The position numbers and the translations under genes were made by a program. From Candidatus Sumerlaeota bacterium (lineage in GTDB: Bacteria > Sumerlaeota > Sumerlaeia > JADFCW01): a DNA stretch of 33,463 nt. Shown piece after piece: positions 26,952-33,463 of the stretch; within the stretch, counting starts at the first letter, position 1; every line of letters starts with the position of its first letter. The DNA lies in assembly GCA_017161705.1 (NCBI GenBank), contig JADFCW010000038.1, positions 1 to 33,463 on the forward strand. Direction: 5' to 3'. A model generated the notes under the pieces. It saw only the letters and a program-made list of their open reading frames with translations, had not been told where the DNA came from and did not search any database.

Positions 26952-27359
26952 ATGAAGCGCTTCGTGGAAAGACGGTCCGGCCGGGATCGGCGGGACTGGG
27001 ACATGTTTTTCTTCCCGAACCGGCGCTCGGGACAAGAAAGACGCAGCGGCAAGGATCGCCGGCAAAGGCTCGAGCCGCCGATAACAGGACAAGAACGGCG
27101 CAAAACGATATCCGTGGAAACCCCCACGCCGCCGCCGCAACCGGTTCGCACCCCGGCCGCGTTGGAGAAGCAGTATTACACAACGGCAGAGGTCGCCGAA
27201 CTGACAGGGCTGTCGCAGACGACCTTGCTCTTATGGATTCGCAACAAGCTAATTGACGGCTCGCGGATCAAGCGGTCGGTCGAGGGCAAGCGGTTGTGGT
27301 CGCGCGAAGACATCGCCGAAGTCGAACGCGTGAAGGCTCGCAACGGCTGGGCACGTTGA
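26952..27359 (+). CDS. Small HTH (MerR/HTH_17-like) protein with Arg-Arg repeats
   Basis: A 135-residue protein. The C-terminal half (about 75-130) is a MerR-type helix-turn-helix: YYTTAEVAELTGLSQTTLLLWI, then a wing (SVEGKRLWSREDIAEVERVK), as in excisionase-like and MerR-like DNA-binding proteins. The N-terminal 50 residues are dominated by a repeated motif of the form RRSGxxRR (ERRSGRDRR, NRRSGQERR, RSGKDRR, GQERRK), followed by a Pro-rich linker. The frame is open from 26775, with ATGs at 26862, 26880 and 26904, but ATG 26952 has AGGAGGG nine bases upstream and begins the repeat. It probably binds DNA; the target and the role of the Arg repeats are unknown. It follows glpT by 152 bases. 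Confidence 0.7.
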   Translation: MKRFVERRSGRDRRDWDMFFFPNRRSGQERRSGKDRRQRLEPPITGQERRKTISVETPTPPPQPVRTPAALEKQYYTTAEVAELTGLSQTTLLLWIRNKLIDGSRIKRSVEGKRLWSREDIAEVERVKARNGWAR

Positions 27360-27876
27360 GAGGCTTTGACCTCACACTCCCACAGTCCCCACGCTCAAGG
27401 GGGCGAATTATTTCCCACACTCGATATCCAACAGCCAACCGTCATCGAGATCATTCCAGAAGAACCTCACGCAAAAACGCCGAGCCAGTGCATCTTGTTA
27501 TTCCTCGCGCGCTCTCGAGTCGAATCTGATGGACACAGCTCGCAGTTCAAACGGTTAGATTCCTTCGTTTATAGATCCAGCCAAAGAGCAAGCATCTTTG
27601 TGCATCCCATGTGAGGTTATGGCCAGAGGCTGCGTTCGGTGTCTCGAATCTTGACATGCGAAAGCGGCAGCCATGCTGCCGCTTTGTAGTATTGACACAT
27701 CGCACGACAAACTATGGCTCTGGCTTTTCCGGCCGCCTGAGAATCTTTCAGCTTGAGATCCAGCCATGTTGCGAGGATCTTTTTAGTTGCGGCAGGAGGC
27801 CGCGCTGGTTCCGTGGGATGGAACTCCCCTCGTAGGGTTGTTTTCATACTTCGTTGCAAGGGGGCTGCTGATAATC
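27360..27876. other. 517-base intergenic region before galT
   Basis: It contains palindrome copy 4 (27661-27685) flanked by two exact TTGACA hexamers (27651-27656 and 27692-27697). Neither is followed by a good -10 at 16-18 bases. A short frame at 27366-27614 begins just after the HTH gene but shows no recognisable domain or ribosome site. I see no tRNA or structured RNA that I can defend. Confidence 0.45.
27661..27685. repeat. Dispersed extragenic palindrome, copy 4 (perfect)
   Basis: AAAGCGGCAGC-CAT-GCTGCCGCTTT is a perfect inverted repeat with 11-base arms and a three-base centre. The core is the same as copy 1, but the CTTTGGACTGCG arm is replaced by the symmetric AAAGCGG. It lies 302 bases after the HTH gene and 191 bases before galT. 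Confidence 0.8.
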
Positions 27877-28983
27877 ATGTCAGTACTGCGCAAGGATCCG
27901 GTCAGCAACGGATGGGTGATTCTGGCAGAGGAACGTCGCGCGTGGCAGTCGGATTTTATCCTCCAGCCGGTTGTTCGCCAACCCGGCGACAACTGTCCGT
28001 TCTGCGGCGGCAGAGAGTCTGAAACTCCGCCCGAGATCACTGCCTTTCGTCCCCCCGGCTCGCTGCCCGACACTCCGGGATGGTCTGTCCGTACCATTCC
28101 GAACAAGTATGCCGCCCTGCATATTGAAGGCTCGCTCGACCGCCGCGGCGAGGGGATGTTCGACCAGATGAACGGGATCGGCGCCCACGAAATCATTGTT
28201 GAAATGCCCGAACATGATGGACACATGGCCTATTATTCCCGCCACAAAATGGAAGAAGTTCTCGCCATGTATATTGCCCGATACCGCGACTTGCTCAACG
28301 ACCCGCGTATGCGTTATATCCAGATTTTCCGCAACTATGGCACGGGTGCGGGCGCATCGCTCGACCATCCCCACTCGCAATTGATCGCATTGCCGATTAC
28401 CCCCCGCTGGGTGAAAGAGGAACTGATGAGCGCGCTGAATTACTATCGCCTCAAAGAGCGCTGCCTGTTCTGCGACATTGTCGCACAGGAAACGCGCGAT
28501 CGGCGGCGCGTCGTGTTCGAAAACGACGGCTTTGTCTCCATCGAGCCGTTTGCCTCGAAATTCCCGTTTGAAACCTGGCTGTTTCCCAAGGAGCATCTCC
28601 ACGATTTTTCGATGACGTCCGAAGACCAACTCGACGATCTGGCGCAGGCTTTGCAGCGCACGCTTCTGGCCATTTCCCAATGCCTGAACGATCCCCCGCT
28701 GAACTTTATTATTCACTCGGCGCCGCGTCTGGCCGACTATGATCTGCGCCGCGTTCCCGACGTCACGATCGAGCAGGACTATCACTGGCACATCGAGATT
28801 TTCCCCCGCGTCACGCGCATTGCTGGCTTCGAGTGGGGAACCGGTTTTTATATCAACCCGCTTTCGCCCGAAAAAGCAGCCGAGGAACTTCGCCGCGCCT
28901 TTGATGCCTACTCTTCCCAGATTCTCAGGGCAGGCCCCTCGGCCGCCAAACCGTCTCCGCCCCAACAGGGTCTAACGGAGTGA
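27877..28983 (+). CDS. galT: Galactose-1-phosphate uridylyltransferase
   Basis: A 368-residue HIT-superfamily enzyme of the Leloir pathway, exchanging UMP between UDP-glucose and galactose-1-phosphate. The N-terminal KDPVSNGWVILAEERR, CPFCGG (metal-site cysteines), NKYAAL, and the active-site motif SLDHPHSQLIALP are all present. The nucleophile His is H166 in HPH, the same number as in E. coli GalT. The second half repeats the HIT-like fold (CLFCDIV ... WHIEIFPR). The frame is open to TTG 27787, but ATG 27877 starts at the homologous region; a G-rich site (AAGGGGG) lies 12 bases upstream, longer than ideal. No galK or galE is nearby. Confidence 0.93.
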   Translation: MSVLRKDPVSNGWVILAEERRAWQSDFILQPVVRQPGDNCPFCGGRESETPPEITAFRPPGSLPDTPGWSVRTIPNKYAALHIEGSLDRRGEGMFDQMNGIGAHEIIVEMPEHDGHMAYYSRHKMEEVLAMYIARYRDLLNDPRMRYIQIFRNYGTGAGASLDHPHSQLIALPITPRWVKEELMSALNYYRLKERCLFCDIVAQETRDRRRVVFENDGFVSIEPFASKFPFETWLFPKEHLHDFSMTSEDQLDDLAQALQRTLLAISQCLNDPPLNFIIHSAPRLADYDLRRVPDVTIEQDYHWHIEIFPRVTRIAGFEWGTGFYINPLSPEKAAEELRRAFDAYSSQILRAGPSAAKPSPPQQGLTE

Positions 28984-28987
28984 ACGG

Positions 28988-29010
28988 GCGGCGGATACCC
29001 CAACCGCCGC
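28988..29010 (+). other. Stem-loop after galT
   Basis: GCGGCGG and CCGCCGC form a perfect 7-bp stem with a nine-base loop, a few bases after the galT stop. No T-run follows, so it is not a standard terminator; it may protect the 3' end or attenuate read-through. Confidence 0.35.
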
Positions 29011-29050
29011 GGCCGCAAGTCTTTCCGGCTGTCTCCGGCAATGGCAGCGT

Positions 29051-29067
29051 AAAGGAGGCTTTTCTTG
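29051..29067 (+). promoter_or_regulatory. Strong Shine-Dalgarno deciding a TTG start
   Basis: AAAGGAGG (29051-29058) is a near-perfect match to the anti-Shine-Dalgarno sequence and lies six bases before TTG at 29065. There is no ATG between the site and the membrane segment of the encoded protein, so TTG initiation is well supported. Confidence 0.75.
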
Positions 29068-30147
29068 ATCGCCCAACAATCCCGTGTGCAGCCATGGACG
29101 CTTTCCCGCGGCTATCGCCGCTGGGGTTGTCTGGTTGCCGCCGCTTTTCTGATCGCTGTTACTGTTGGCGGCCTGGGTCTGCTGGTCTGGGTGGTCAGAC
29201 CCCGCCCTCCGATCCACGCGCTCCATCTCATCGGCAATGATGTAGACGGTTTGGCCGTTTTGGAATTGCACCGCACGTCGCTGCGCATCCAGCGCTTTGT
29301 CGAAACCCTGCTCCGTCCTTATTCCTACGAAGTTCAATCGCGCCCGGAGGATTTGGGCCGCGAAATTTCCCAGCTGCTCGATGTGATGACCTATCGCCGC
29401 GCCTACGGACTGTGGCGCTATGATCCGGCCGGCCAACGCGAACAGTGGGCATGGGTGGTCCCGCTCAAGCGCCTGGGCGATCCGCTCAAGGTGCTGGTGC
29501 GCGAGATGGCCGGGCGCGAGGTCGCCCGCGATCTGGCAGTCGAAACCTCCGGCGGCATCCTCGTTGTCTTCGGCAAGGCCAAAGGGCCGTATTGCGCAAT
29601 CGGCCAGCGAGCCGCGGTAGTGGCAGGCGACCGTCCGTGGCTCGAAACGGTTCTGGCCCGTATTGAAAACCCAGCACCCCGGACTCCGCGTGCCGTCCGT
29701 CTTTATGAAAGTCTTCCGGCCGCTGGCAAACATTGCATCGTTCGCGCCTTTGTGCTTGCCACGCCGCAGCGCTGGCAGGGCTGGGTCCGTTTTCCCGACA
29801 ACCTGCCCGCATCGCTTCGATTTCTGGCCGAACTTCGCCGCCGCATCGAGGCCGGCGGCGTTCCGCCCGGCCAGGTGGAGTCGCTGGCCTTTACCGCCAC
29901 CGTCCAGCCGCGCCAGCAAATCCGCTGTGAGATGGCGATTGCCTGCCGCGATACCAGCGCCTCGACGGCTTTGGCCCGATGCCTGGCCGCGCAATGGCGC
30001 GCCATTCAAAGCCAACTGAGGGAATACGATTTGGTTGCCGACGAGGTCGTTGCCACGGTCGGCGCGTCTGTGGAATTCGGCTGGACCACGCCGCGCCTGG
30101 AACAAATGCTGGGACTGGCTCCGATGGAGGTGCCGTCGAGCCGGTAA
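29065..30147 (+). CDS. Uncharacterised one-TM protein
   Basis: A 360-residue protein that I do not recognise. A basic N-terminus is followed by one membrane span at about residues 21-44 and a Pro-rich stop (RPRPP), so about 315 residues should be extracytoplasmic. The exported part has a repeated alternation of beta-like strands and amphipathic helices (DVDGLAVLELHRTSL; AGREVARDLAVE; GILVVFGKAKGPYCAIG). This recalls membrane-anchored substrate-binding or DUF3352-like proteins, but the similarity is only by eye. The TTG start is fixed by a strong AAAGGAGG six bases upstream. It follows galT by 81 bases and may be in its operon. Confidence 0.7.
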   Translation: MIAQQSRVQPWTLSRGYRRWGCLVAAAFLIAVTVGGLGLLVWVVRPRPPIHALHLIGNDVDGLAVLELHRTSLRIQRFVETLLRPYSYEVQSRPEDLGREISQLLDVMTYRRAYGLWRYDPAGQREQWAWVVPLKRLGDPLKVLVREMAGREVARDLAVETSGGILVVFGKAKGPYCAIGQRAAVVAGDRPWLETVLARIENPAPRTPRAVRLYESLPAAGKHCIVRAFVLATPQRWQGWVRFPDNLPASLRFLAELRRRIEAGGVPPGQVESLAFTATVQPRQQIRCEMAIACRDTSASTALARCLAAQWRAIQSQLREYDLVADEVVATVGASVEFGWTTPRLEQMLGLAPMEVPSSR

Positions 30148-30192
30148 AGCGCCTGCGGGAAACTCAACCGGCTTTGGTCGGGTAAGAACTTC

Positions 30193-30231
30193 TCTTGCCG
30201 CGCACGCAGGCAAGAAAGGCATAAATTTTTT
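30193..30231 (+). terminator. Possible terminator after the one-TM protein
   Basis: TCTTGCC (30193-30199) and GGCAAGA (30209-30215) form a 7-bp stem with a nine-base loop. Six Ts follow at 30226-30231, about ten bases past the stem, so the spacing is looser than a typical intrinsic terminator. The position, 45 bases after the stop codon, is right. Confidence 0.35.
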
Positions 30232-30250
30232 CCATGAATACAGGGATGGA

Positions 30251-30321
30251 GGGACGCCGTCCGCGGTTTCGCAAGGAGCGGCGTCCCCGCCGTCCGGTTA
30301 TGGTCGGGTTGGAACCCGACC
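30251..30321. repeat. Cluster of inverted repeats
   Basis: GGGACGCCG (30251-30259) pairs with CGGCGTCCC (30279-30287). Immediately after, GGTCGGGTT (30302-30310) pairs with AACCCGACC (30313-30321). Two adjacent GC-rich palindromes with no coding content look like a composite extragenic repeat. A fragment with a similar GGCGTCCGTCC core is seen at about 21500-21512. Confidence 0.45.
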
Positions 30322-30555
30322 CTCCCGCAAAAGACATCAATGAGAGCATAAACCTGTTGGCTTTTACCCCTCGCAATGACAGGGGTGGTTTGCCTGTCAT
30401 CCGATTCATGCTTGGTAATGTGTTGTTGTTGGCAAGTTGGGCAAAAAGTGTCAGGAAGAAGCAACGGCCGCCTCTGCGTATTCATACGGGATCGTCCAGC
30501 GTAAGTTTCTTATAAACAATCATTCATAATTTAGGAGAAACGCAGATCCTCTCTT

Positions 30556-30570
30556 TCGCACGGCTATTGC
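30556..30570 (+). promoter_or_regulatory. Candidate sigma-54 promoter of amtB-glnK
   Basis: TCGCAC-GGCTA-TTGC matches the sigma-54 consensus TGGCAC-N5-TTGC in all but one position (C for the first G of the -24 pair), with exact spacing. Transcription would start near 30582, about 58 bases before the amtB start. Ammonium transporter/PII operons are classically sigma-54 controlled, and a sigma-54 activator gene lies 0.6 kb downstream of glnK's start. Confidence 0.45.
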
Positions 30571-30639
30571 TCTCAAGACTGGCAGCCGGGATTCGAGATT
30601 CCGATCGGCGTGTTACCAGTCCAAACGGGGGGTGTGAGC

Positions 30640-31944
30640 GTGTTGCGCGTGAGAAAGAGCGGGAGAAAAACTCTGCCGGCGTTGGCAGTATTGTTTGTAT
30701 TCAGCATTCCTGCGGCACAGGCCGCCAACGAAGCAGCAATCAATTCCGGCGACACGGCTTTCCTACTGGTGTCGGCTGCACTGGTCATGCTGATGACGCC
30801 GGGCCTGGCGCTGTTCTACGGCGGCATGGTGCGACGAAAAAACGTTCTGGCGACGATCATGCATAGTTTCACAGCCATCGCCATCATCAGTTTGCAATGG
30901 GTGCTGTGGGGCTACAGTCTGGCGTTTGGTCCAGACATCCGAGGACTGATCGGCTCGCTGGCCTGGGTCGGATTGCACGAGGTCGGCACGGCACCGTATC
31001 CAACCTATTCGGCAACAGTTCCGCATCAGGTTTTTATGATTTATCAGTGCATGTTTGCGATCATCACGCCGGCGCTTATCTCCGGCGCCATGGCCGAGCG
31101 AATGAACTTCAAAGCCTATCTGCTGTTCATGCTGCTCTGGGCCACGTTTGTTTACGATCCCGTGGCGCATTGGGTCTGGGGCGACGGCGGCTGGTTGAAG
31201 AAACTGGGTGCGCTGGATTTTGCCGGCGGCACGGTGGTCCACTTGATCTCTGGCGTCACGGCGCTGACCGCCGCCCTGATGCTGGGGCGCCGCAGCGGTT
31301 GGCCGCGCGAAGCCATCATGCCGCACAATCTGCCCTTCACGGTTCTGGGCGCCGGCATTCTGTGGTTCGGGTGGTTTGGCTTCAACGCTGGAAGCGCGCT
31401 GGCCGCCGGAGAACTCAGTGCAACCGCATTCGTGGCCACCCACACCGCCGCGGCCGCCGCCGCTCTGACCTGGATGCTGCTCGACTGGGCGGGCTTCGGC
31501 AAACCTACCGCCCTGGGGACCGCCTCGGGCGCCGTGGCCGGCTTGGTGGCGATTACGCCGGCCGCTGGATTTGTCACGCCTCTTTCGGCGATTCTTATCG
31601 GCTGCGCGGGCGGCGCCGCCTGCCGCCAGGTTGTGGTCTGGCGCACGCGCCGGGGGATAGACGACTCGCTTGACGCCTTCGGGGTTCACGGCGTCGGCGG
31701 TATGACGGGCGCGCTGCTGACGGGTGTGTTCGCCAGTGTCGGGGCGTCGGGCCTGATTGCGGGCAATGTCTGGCAGGCGGTCATTCAACTGGTCGGCGTA
31801 GTCGCAACCGCGGCCTACGCCCTTGGCGTCAGTTTTATCATCCTCAAAGCGCTCGATGCCACGGTTGGATTGCGGGTCAGCGAGCGGGAAGAAATGGAAG
31901 GACTTGATCTTTCGCAGCACGGCGAAGCTGGATACACGGACTGA
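30640..31944 (+). CDS. amtB: Ammonium transporter
   Basis: A 434-residue Amt/Rh family channel for ammonium uptake, normally a trimer in the inner membrane. A signal-like N-terminus ends near AAQAAN, as in AmtB precursors. Diagnostic segments are GDTAFLLVSAALVMLMTPGLALFYGGMVR, the pore His in GGTVVHLISG, GWFGFNAGSAL and the second pore His in DAFGVHGVGGMTGA. About eleven hydrophobic spans are seen. The start is a GTG or TTG, because there is no ATG: GTG 30640 has a GGGGGG run (30627-30632) seven bases upstream; GTG 30610 and 30634 are in-frame alternatives. glnK follows after 68 bases. The order amt then PII is the reverse of E. coli. Confidence 0.94.
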   Translation: MLRVRKSGRKTLPALAVLFVFSIPAAQAANEAAINSGDTAFLLVSAALVMLMTPGLALFYGGMVRRKNVLATIMHSFTAIAIISLQWVLWGYSLAFGPDIRGLIGSLAWVGLHEVGTAPYPTYSATVPHQVFMIYQCMFAIITPALISGAMAERMNFKAYLLFMLLWATFVYDPVAHWVWGDGGWLKKLGALDFAGGTVVHLISGVTALTAALMLGRRSGWPREAIMPHNLPFTVLGAGILWFGWFGFNAGSALAAGELSATAFVATHTAAAAAALTWMLLDWAGFGKPTALGTASGAVAGLVAITPAAGFVTPLSAILIGCAGGAACRQVVVWRTRRGIDDSLDAFGVHGVGGMTGALLTGVFASVGASGLIAGNVWQAVIQLVGVVATAAYALGVSFIILKALDATVGLRVSEREEMEGLDLSQHGEAGYTD

Positions 31945-32012
31945 CGCCCGTCGGTCCGGTCGAATTGATCCGAGCGCCAGAAACTGCCACCGTGGAAAGG
32001 AGATGCCTCCCC

Positions 32013-32351
32013 ATGAAACTGCTCCGATGCATCATACAACCCTACAAGCTGGACGATCTTCGTGCAGCTCTTGAAACGTTCGGCGTCAAGGGGATGACGA
32101 TTCACGAGGTCAAGGGCCACGGCCGTCAGAAAGGGCACACGGAAGTCTATCGCGGAAGCGAATACCATGTCTCGTTCATGCCCAAGACCATGATCGAAAT
32201 CGCCGTGCCCGACGAGCAGGCCGAGCCGGTGATCTCCAAGATCATCGAGACCGTAAGAACCGGCCGGATCGGCGACGGAAAGATCTTTGTCTCGACACTG
32301 GACGATGCAATCCGTATCCGGACCGGCGAACGCGGTCCCGATGCGCTTTAG
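32013..32351 (+). CDS. glnK: PII nitrogen regulatory protein
   Basis: A 112-residue PII protein, a trimeric sensor of 2-oxoglutarate, ATP and ADP that plugs the ammonium channel and controls nitrogen enzymes and kinases. The T-loop GRQKGHTEVYRGSEYHVSFMPK carries Tyr51, the residue uridylylated by GlnD in proteobacteria, and the second signature RTGRIGDGKIFVSTLDDAIRIRTGE is complete. AAAGGAGAT (31996-32004) lies eight bases before the ATG, fixing the start downstream of the open frame. Linkage to amtB supports GlnK over GlnB. An intrinsic terminator follows after 73 bases. Confidence 0.95.
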   Translation: MKLLRCIIQPYKLDDLRAALETFGVKGMTIHEVKGHGRQKGHTEVYRGSEYHVSFMPKTMIEIAVPDEQAEPVISKIIETVRTGRIGDGKIFVSTLDDAIRIRTGERGPDAL

Positions 32352-32377
32352 CCCGCCGTTCTCTTTCCGGCGCTGTT

Positions 32378-32399
32378 GGGCTTGCCCGAGGGCAAGCCG
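32378..32399 (+). other. GC-rich stem-loop after glnK
   Basis: GGCTTGCCC and GGGCAAGCC form a perfect 9-bp stem with a two- to four-base loop, between the glnK stop and the terminator. No T-run follows; it may act in 3'-end protection. Confidence 0.5.
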
Positions 32400-32424
32400 T
32401 TTCATTCAAGCCGAGGTGTGCCAG

Positions 32425-32462
32425 GCGGAAGCGGCAACGGGGTCGCTTCCGCTGTTTTTTTT
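32425..32462 (+). terminator. Intrinsic terminator of amtB-glnK
   Basis: GCGGAAGCG (32425-32433) and CGCTTCCGC (32444-32452) form a perfect 9-bp stem with a ten-base loop. Two bases later comes a run of eight Ts (32455-32462). This is a textbook rho-independent terminator separating amtB-glnK from the downstream regulator. Confidence 0.85.
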
Positions 32463-32590
32463 CGGGCGCGCCGCAAGAAACCGCAACGCCCCGCTTGACG
32501 CGTATACGTTAGCCGCTATACATATCCACCCATGGATGCCGGAAATTGTTCCGGCAGGTTTTCGGCTACTCTGCGAAGCGCTTTTATTTC

Positions 32591-33463
32591 ATGCTCACTC
32601 CCCCTGGTTCAAATTCTCTTCCTCCTTCCCCGCCCCACCCGATGGTGCCGAAATACTCCGATTTGCTGGTGCTCGTTCCGGCTCGGGACAATCACCAGTT
32701 GCTGATCGAACAAATCCCGCCGTGGGCTTGCGCGTGGATCGGGATGACGCCGCGCGAGATGGAGGGTGAACCGATCCAGCGCTTTTCCGGCGAGATCATG
32801 GAAGCCTTGGCCTCGGTCGGCGAAGATGTCCTGAAAGAGGGGCATGCGGTCGAGGACTACTGTGTGGAGTTCCAGGATGCCGAGGGCCGGGCGCGCGCCG
32901 TCCTGATCTCGGCCAAACGCGTGGACAATCACCGTGCCGCTGCGTCCGGGCGCCTTGCTGGCAAAGTCGCCGAGGCGGCTCCGGCTGTGTTCATTCATTT
33001 GCAAGACATAAGCGAGCCCGTGCGTTTGCGCCGGCGCGCCGCCGGCCTCGGGGCGTTTCACGGGTTGATCGGCCGCAGCAAGAAACTGCTCGAGGTGTTC
33101 TACAAAATCGAGGTCTATGGCCCGACCGAGGCGCCGGTAGTCATTTCGGGCGAAACCGGAACCGGCAAGGAGCTGGTGGCGCTTGCGCTGCATCGGCAGA
33201 GCCCGCGTCGCGCCATGCCCTTTGTGGCGGTCAACTGCACGGCGCTCTCGGAAGACCTGTTCGAGTCGGAACTGTTCGGCCACGAGCGTGGGGCTTTTAC
33301 CGGCGCCATTCGCACTCACAAAGGCCGATTCGAGCGCGCCCATCGCGGCACGCTCTTCCTCGACGAGATCGGCGACATGCCGCTGCGCACGCAGGCCAAA
33401 CTCCTTCGCGTACTTGAACAAGGCACGTTCGAGCGCGTCGGCGGCGAACGCGAGGAGCAGGTG
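32591..33463 (+). CDS. Sigma-54 dependent enhancer-binding regulator (3' end outside window)
   Basis: The frame stays open to the right edge, so about 291 residues are visible and the rest is missing. Residues about 20-150 form a PAS-like sensory region ([23 protein letters not shown]). The AAA+ domain follows: Walker A GETGTGKE at residue 187, the sigma-54 contacting GAFTGA loop at 234-239, and Walker [10 protein letters not shown]. No receiver domain is present, so control is by the N-terminal PAS region and not by a kinase. Proteins of this layout activate sigma-54 RNA polymerase. ATG 32591 is the first in-frame start, but neither it nor ATG 32642 has a good ribosome site. It lies after the glnK terminator; a nitrogen-related role is plausible but inferred. 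Confidence 0.88.
   Translation, partial: MLTPPGSNSLPPSPPHPMVPKYSDLLVLVPARDNHQLLIEQIPPWACAWIGMTPREMEGEPIQRFSGEIMEALASVGEDVLKEGHAVEDYCVEFQDAEGRARAVLISAKRVDNHRAAASGRLAGKVAEAAPAVFIHLQDISEPVRLRRRAAGLGAFHGLIGRSKKLLEVFYKIEVYGPTEAPVVISGETGTGKELVALALHRQSPRRAMPFVAVNCTALSEDLFESELFGHERGAFTGAIRTHKGRFERAHRGTLFLDEIGDMPLRTQAKLLRVLEQGTFERVGGEREEQV

Larger units (their letters stand above)
30148..30639. other. 492-base intergenic region before amtB
   Basis: The left half is packed with inverted repeats: a 7-bp stem with a nearby T-run (30193-30231), a 9-bp inverted repeat GGGACGCCG/CGGCGTCCC (30251-30287), and a near-perfect hairpin GGTCGGGTT-GG-AACCCGACC (30302-30321). The stretch CCTCGCAATGACAGG (30369-30383) resembles a sequence often seen in bacterial extragenic repeats. 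The right half holds a sigma-54-like promoter (30556-30570). The 93-codon frame at 30234-30515 is most likely repeat-derived, not a gene. Confidence 0.5.

Noticed and set aside
27535-27560. A T-loop-like GTTCAAACG suggesting a tRNA
   Set aside because: No acceptor, D or anticodon stem can be formed around it.
27366-27614. An 82-codon frame just downstream of the HTH gene
   Set aside because: It starts with TTG without a ribosome site, has no recognisable domain, and the region looks non-coding.
27880-28965. A 361-codon minus-strand frame opposite galT
   Set aside because: An antisense shadow of galT without independent motifs.
30234-30515. A 93-codon frame upstream of amtB
   Set aside because: Its sequence is made of extragenic-repeat material (TPRNDRG-type translation) and inverted repeats.
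30763-31920. A 385-codon minus-strand frame opposite amtB
   Set aside because: Low-complexity Arg/Gly/Gln-rich translation typical of an antisense shadow; amtB itself is certain.
32609-33421. A 270-codon minus-strand frame at the right end
   Set aside because: It is the complement of the sigma-54 activator, whose Walker A, GAFTGA and Walker B motifs are on the plus strand and run off the window.
1-33463. CRISPR array, prophage or transposon
   Set aside because: No regularly spaced direct repeats, no integrase, transposase or phage structural genes were seen on either strand.

Overview
The window is about 33.5 kb of GC-rich bacterial chromosome with 19 protein-coding genes I can support; the last is cut by the right edge. 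I see no rRNA, tRNA, CRISPR array, phage gene, transposase or integrase. The gene mix fits an uncultured Gram-negative bacterium of the PVC, Hydrogenedentes or Sumerlaeota type. It includes a Tat-exported sulfatase, a secreted CARDB adhesin-like protein with a Pro/Thr linker, a very large multi-PAS hybrid kinase, sigma-54 regulation, and dispersed extragenic palindromes. That placement is inference; no marker gene settles it.

Left part (1-10300): on the minus strand lie a sulfatase and, upstream of it, a PHP-domain phosphoesterase. Divergent from them is a plus-strand run: the lipid II flippase murJ, a small SAM methyltransferase 8 bases later, and a single-chain type IIG restriction-modification enzyme. 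A convergent minus-strand gene encodes an exported C45-family acyltransferase/hydrolase.

Middle (10300-22600): a 1543-residue hybrid sensor kinase with an inactive-looking receiver domain at its front faces nagA (convergent). Upstream of nagA on the same strand is a secreted protein with four CARDB-like repeats in an A-B-A-B order. Divergent from that, truB overlaps by four bases a GT-C type membrane glycosyltransferase, followed by a one-TM protein with a GspC/PilP-like periplasmic domain and a lysine-rich tail.

Right part (22600-33463): a HAD-IIA phosphatase, glpD and glpT form a likely glycerol-3-phosphate module. It is followed by a small HTH protein whose N-terminus is a repeated Arg-Arg motif. 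Then come galT, an uncharacterised one-TM protein, amtB and glnK (ammonium uptake and its PII regulator) ending in a clear intrinsic terminator, and the start of a sigma-54 enhancer-binding protein. A near-consensus sigma-54 promoter sits upstream of amtB.

The strongest pattern not explained by genes is a family of four extragenic palindromes scattered over the window. I found no clear novel defence or biosynthetic system. The most promising leads are the palindrome family, the CARDB super-repeat protein, the Arg-Arg/HTH protein and the GspC-like protein next to a GT-C enzyme.
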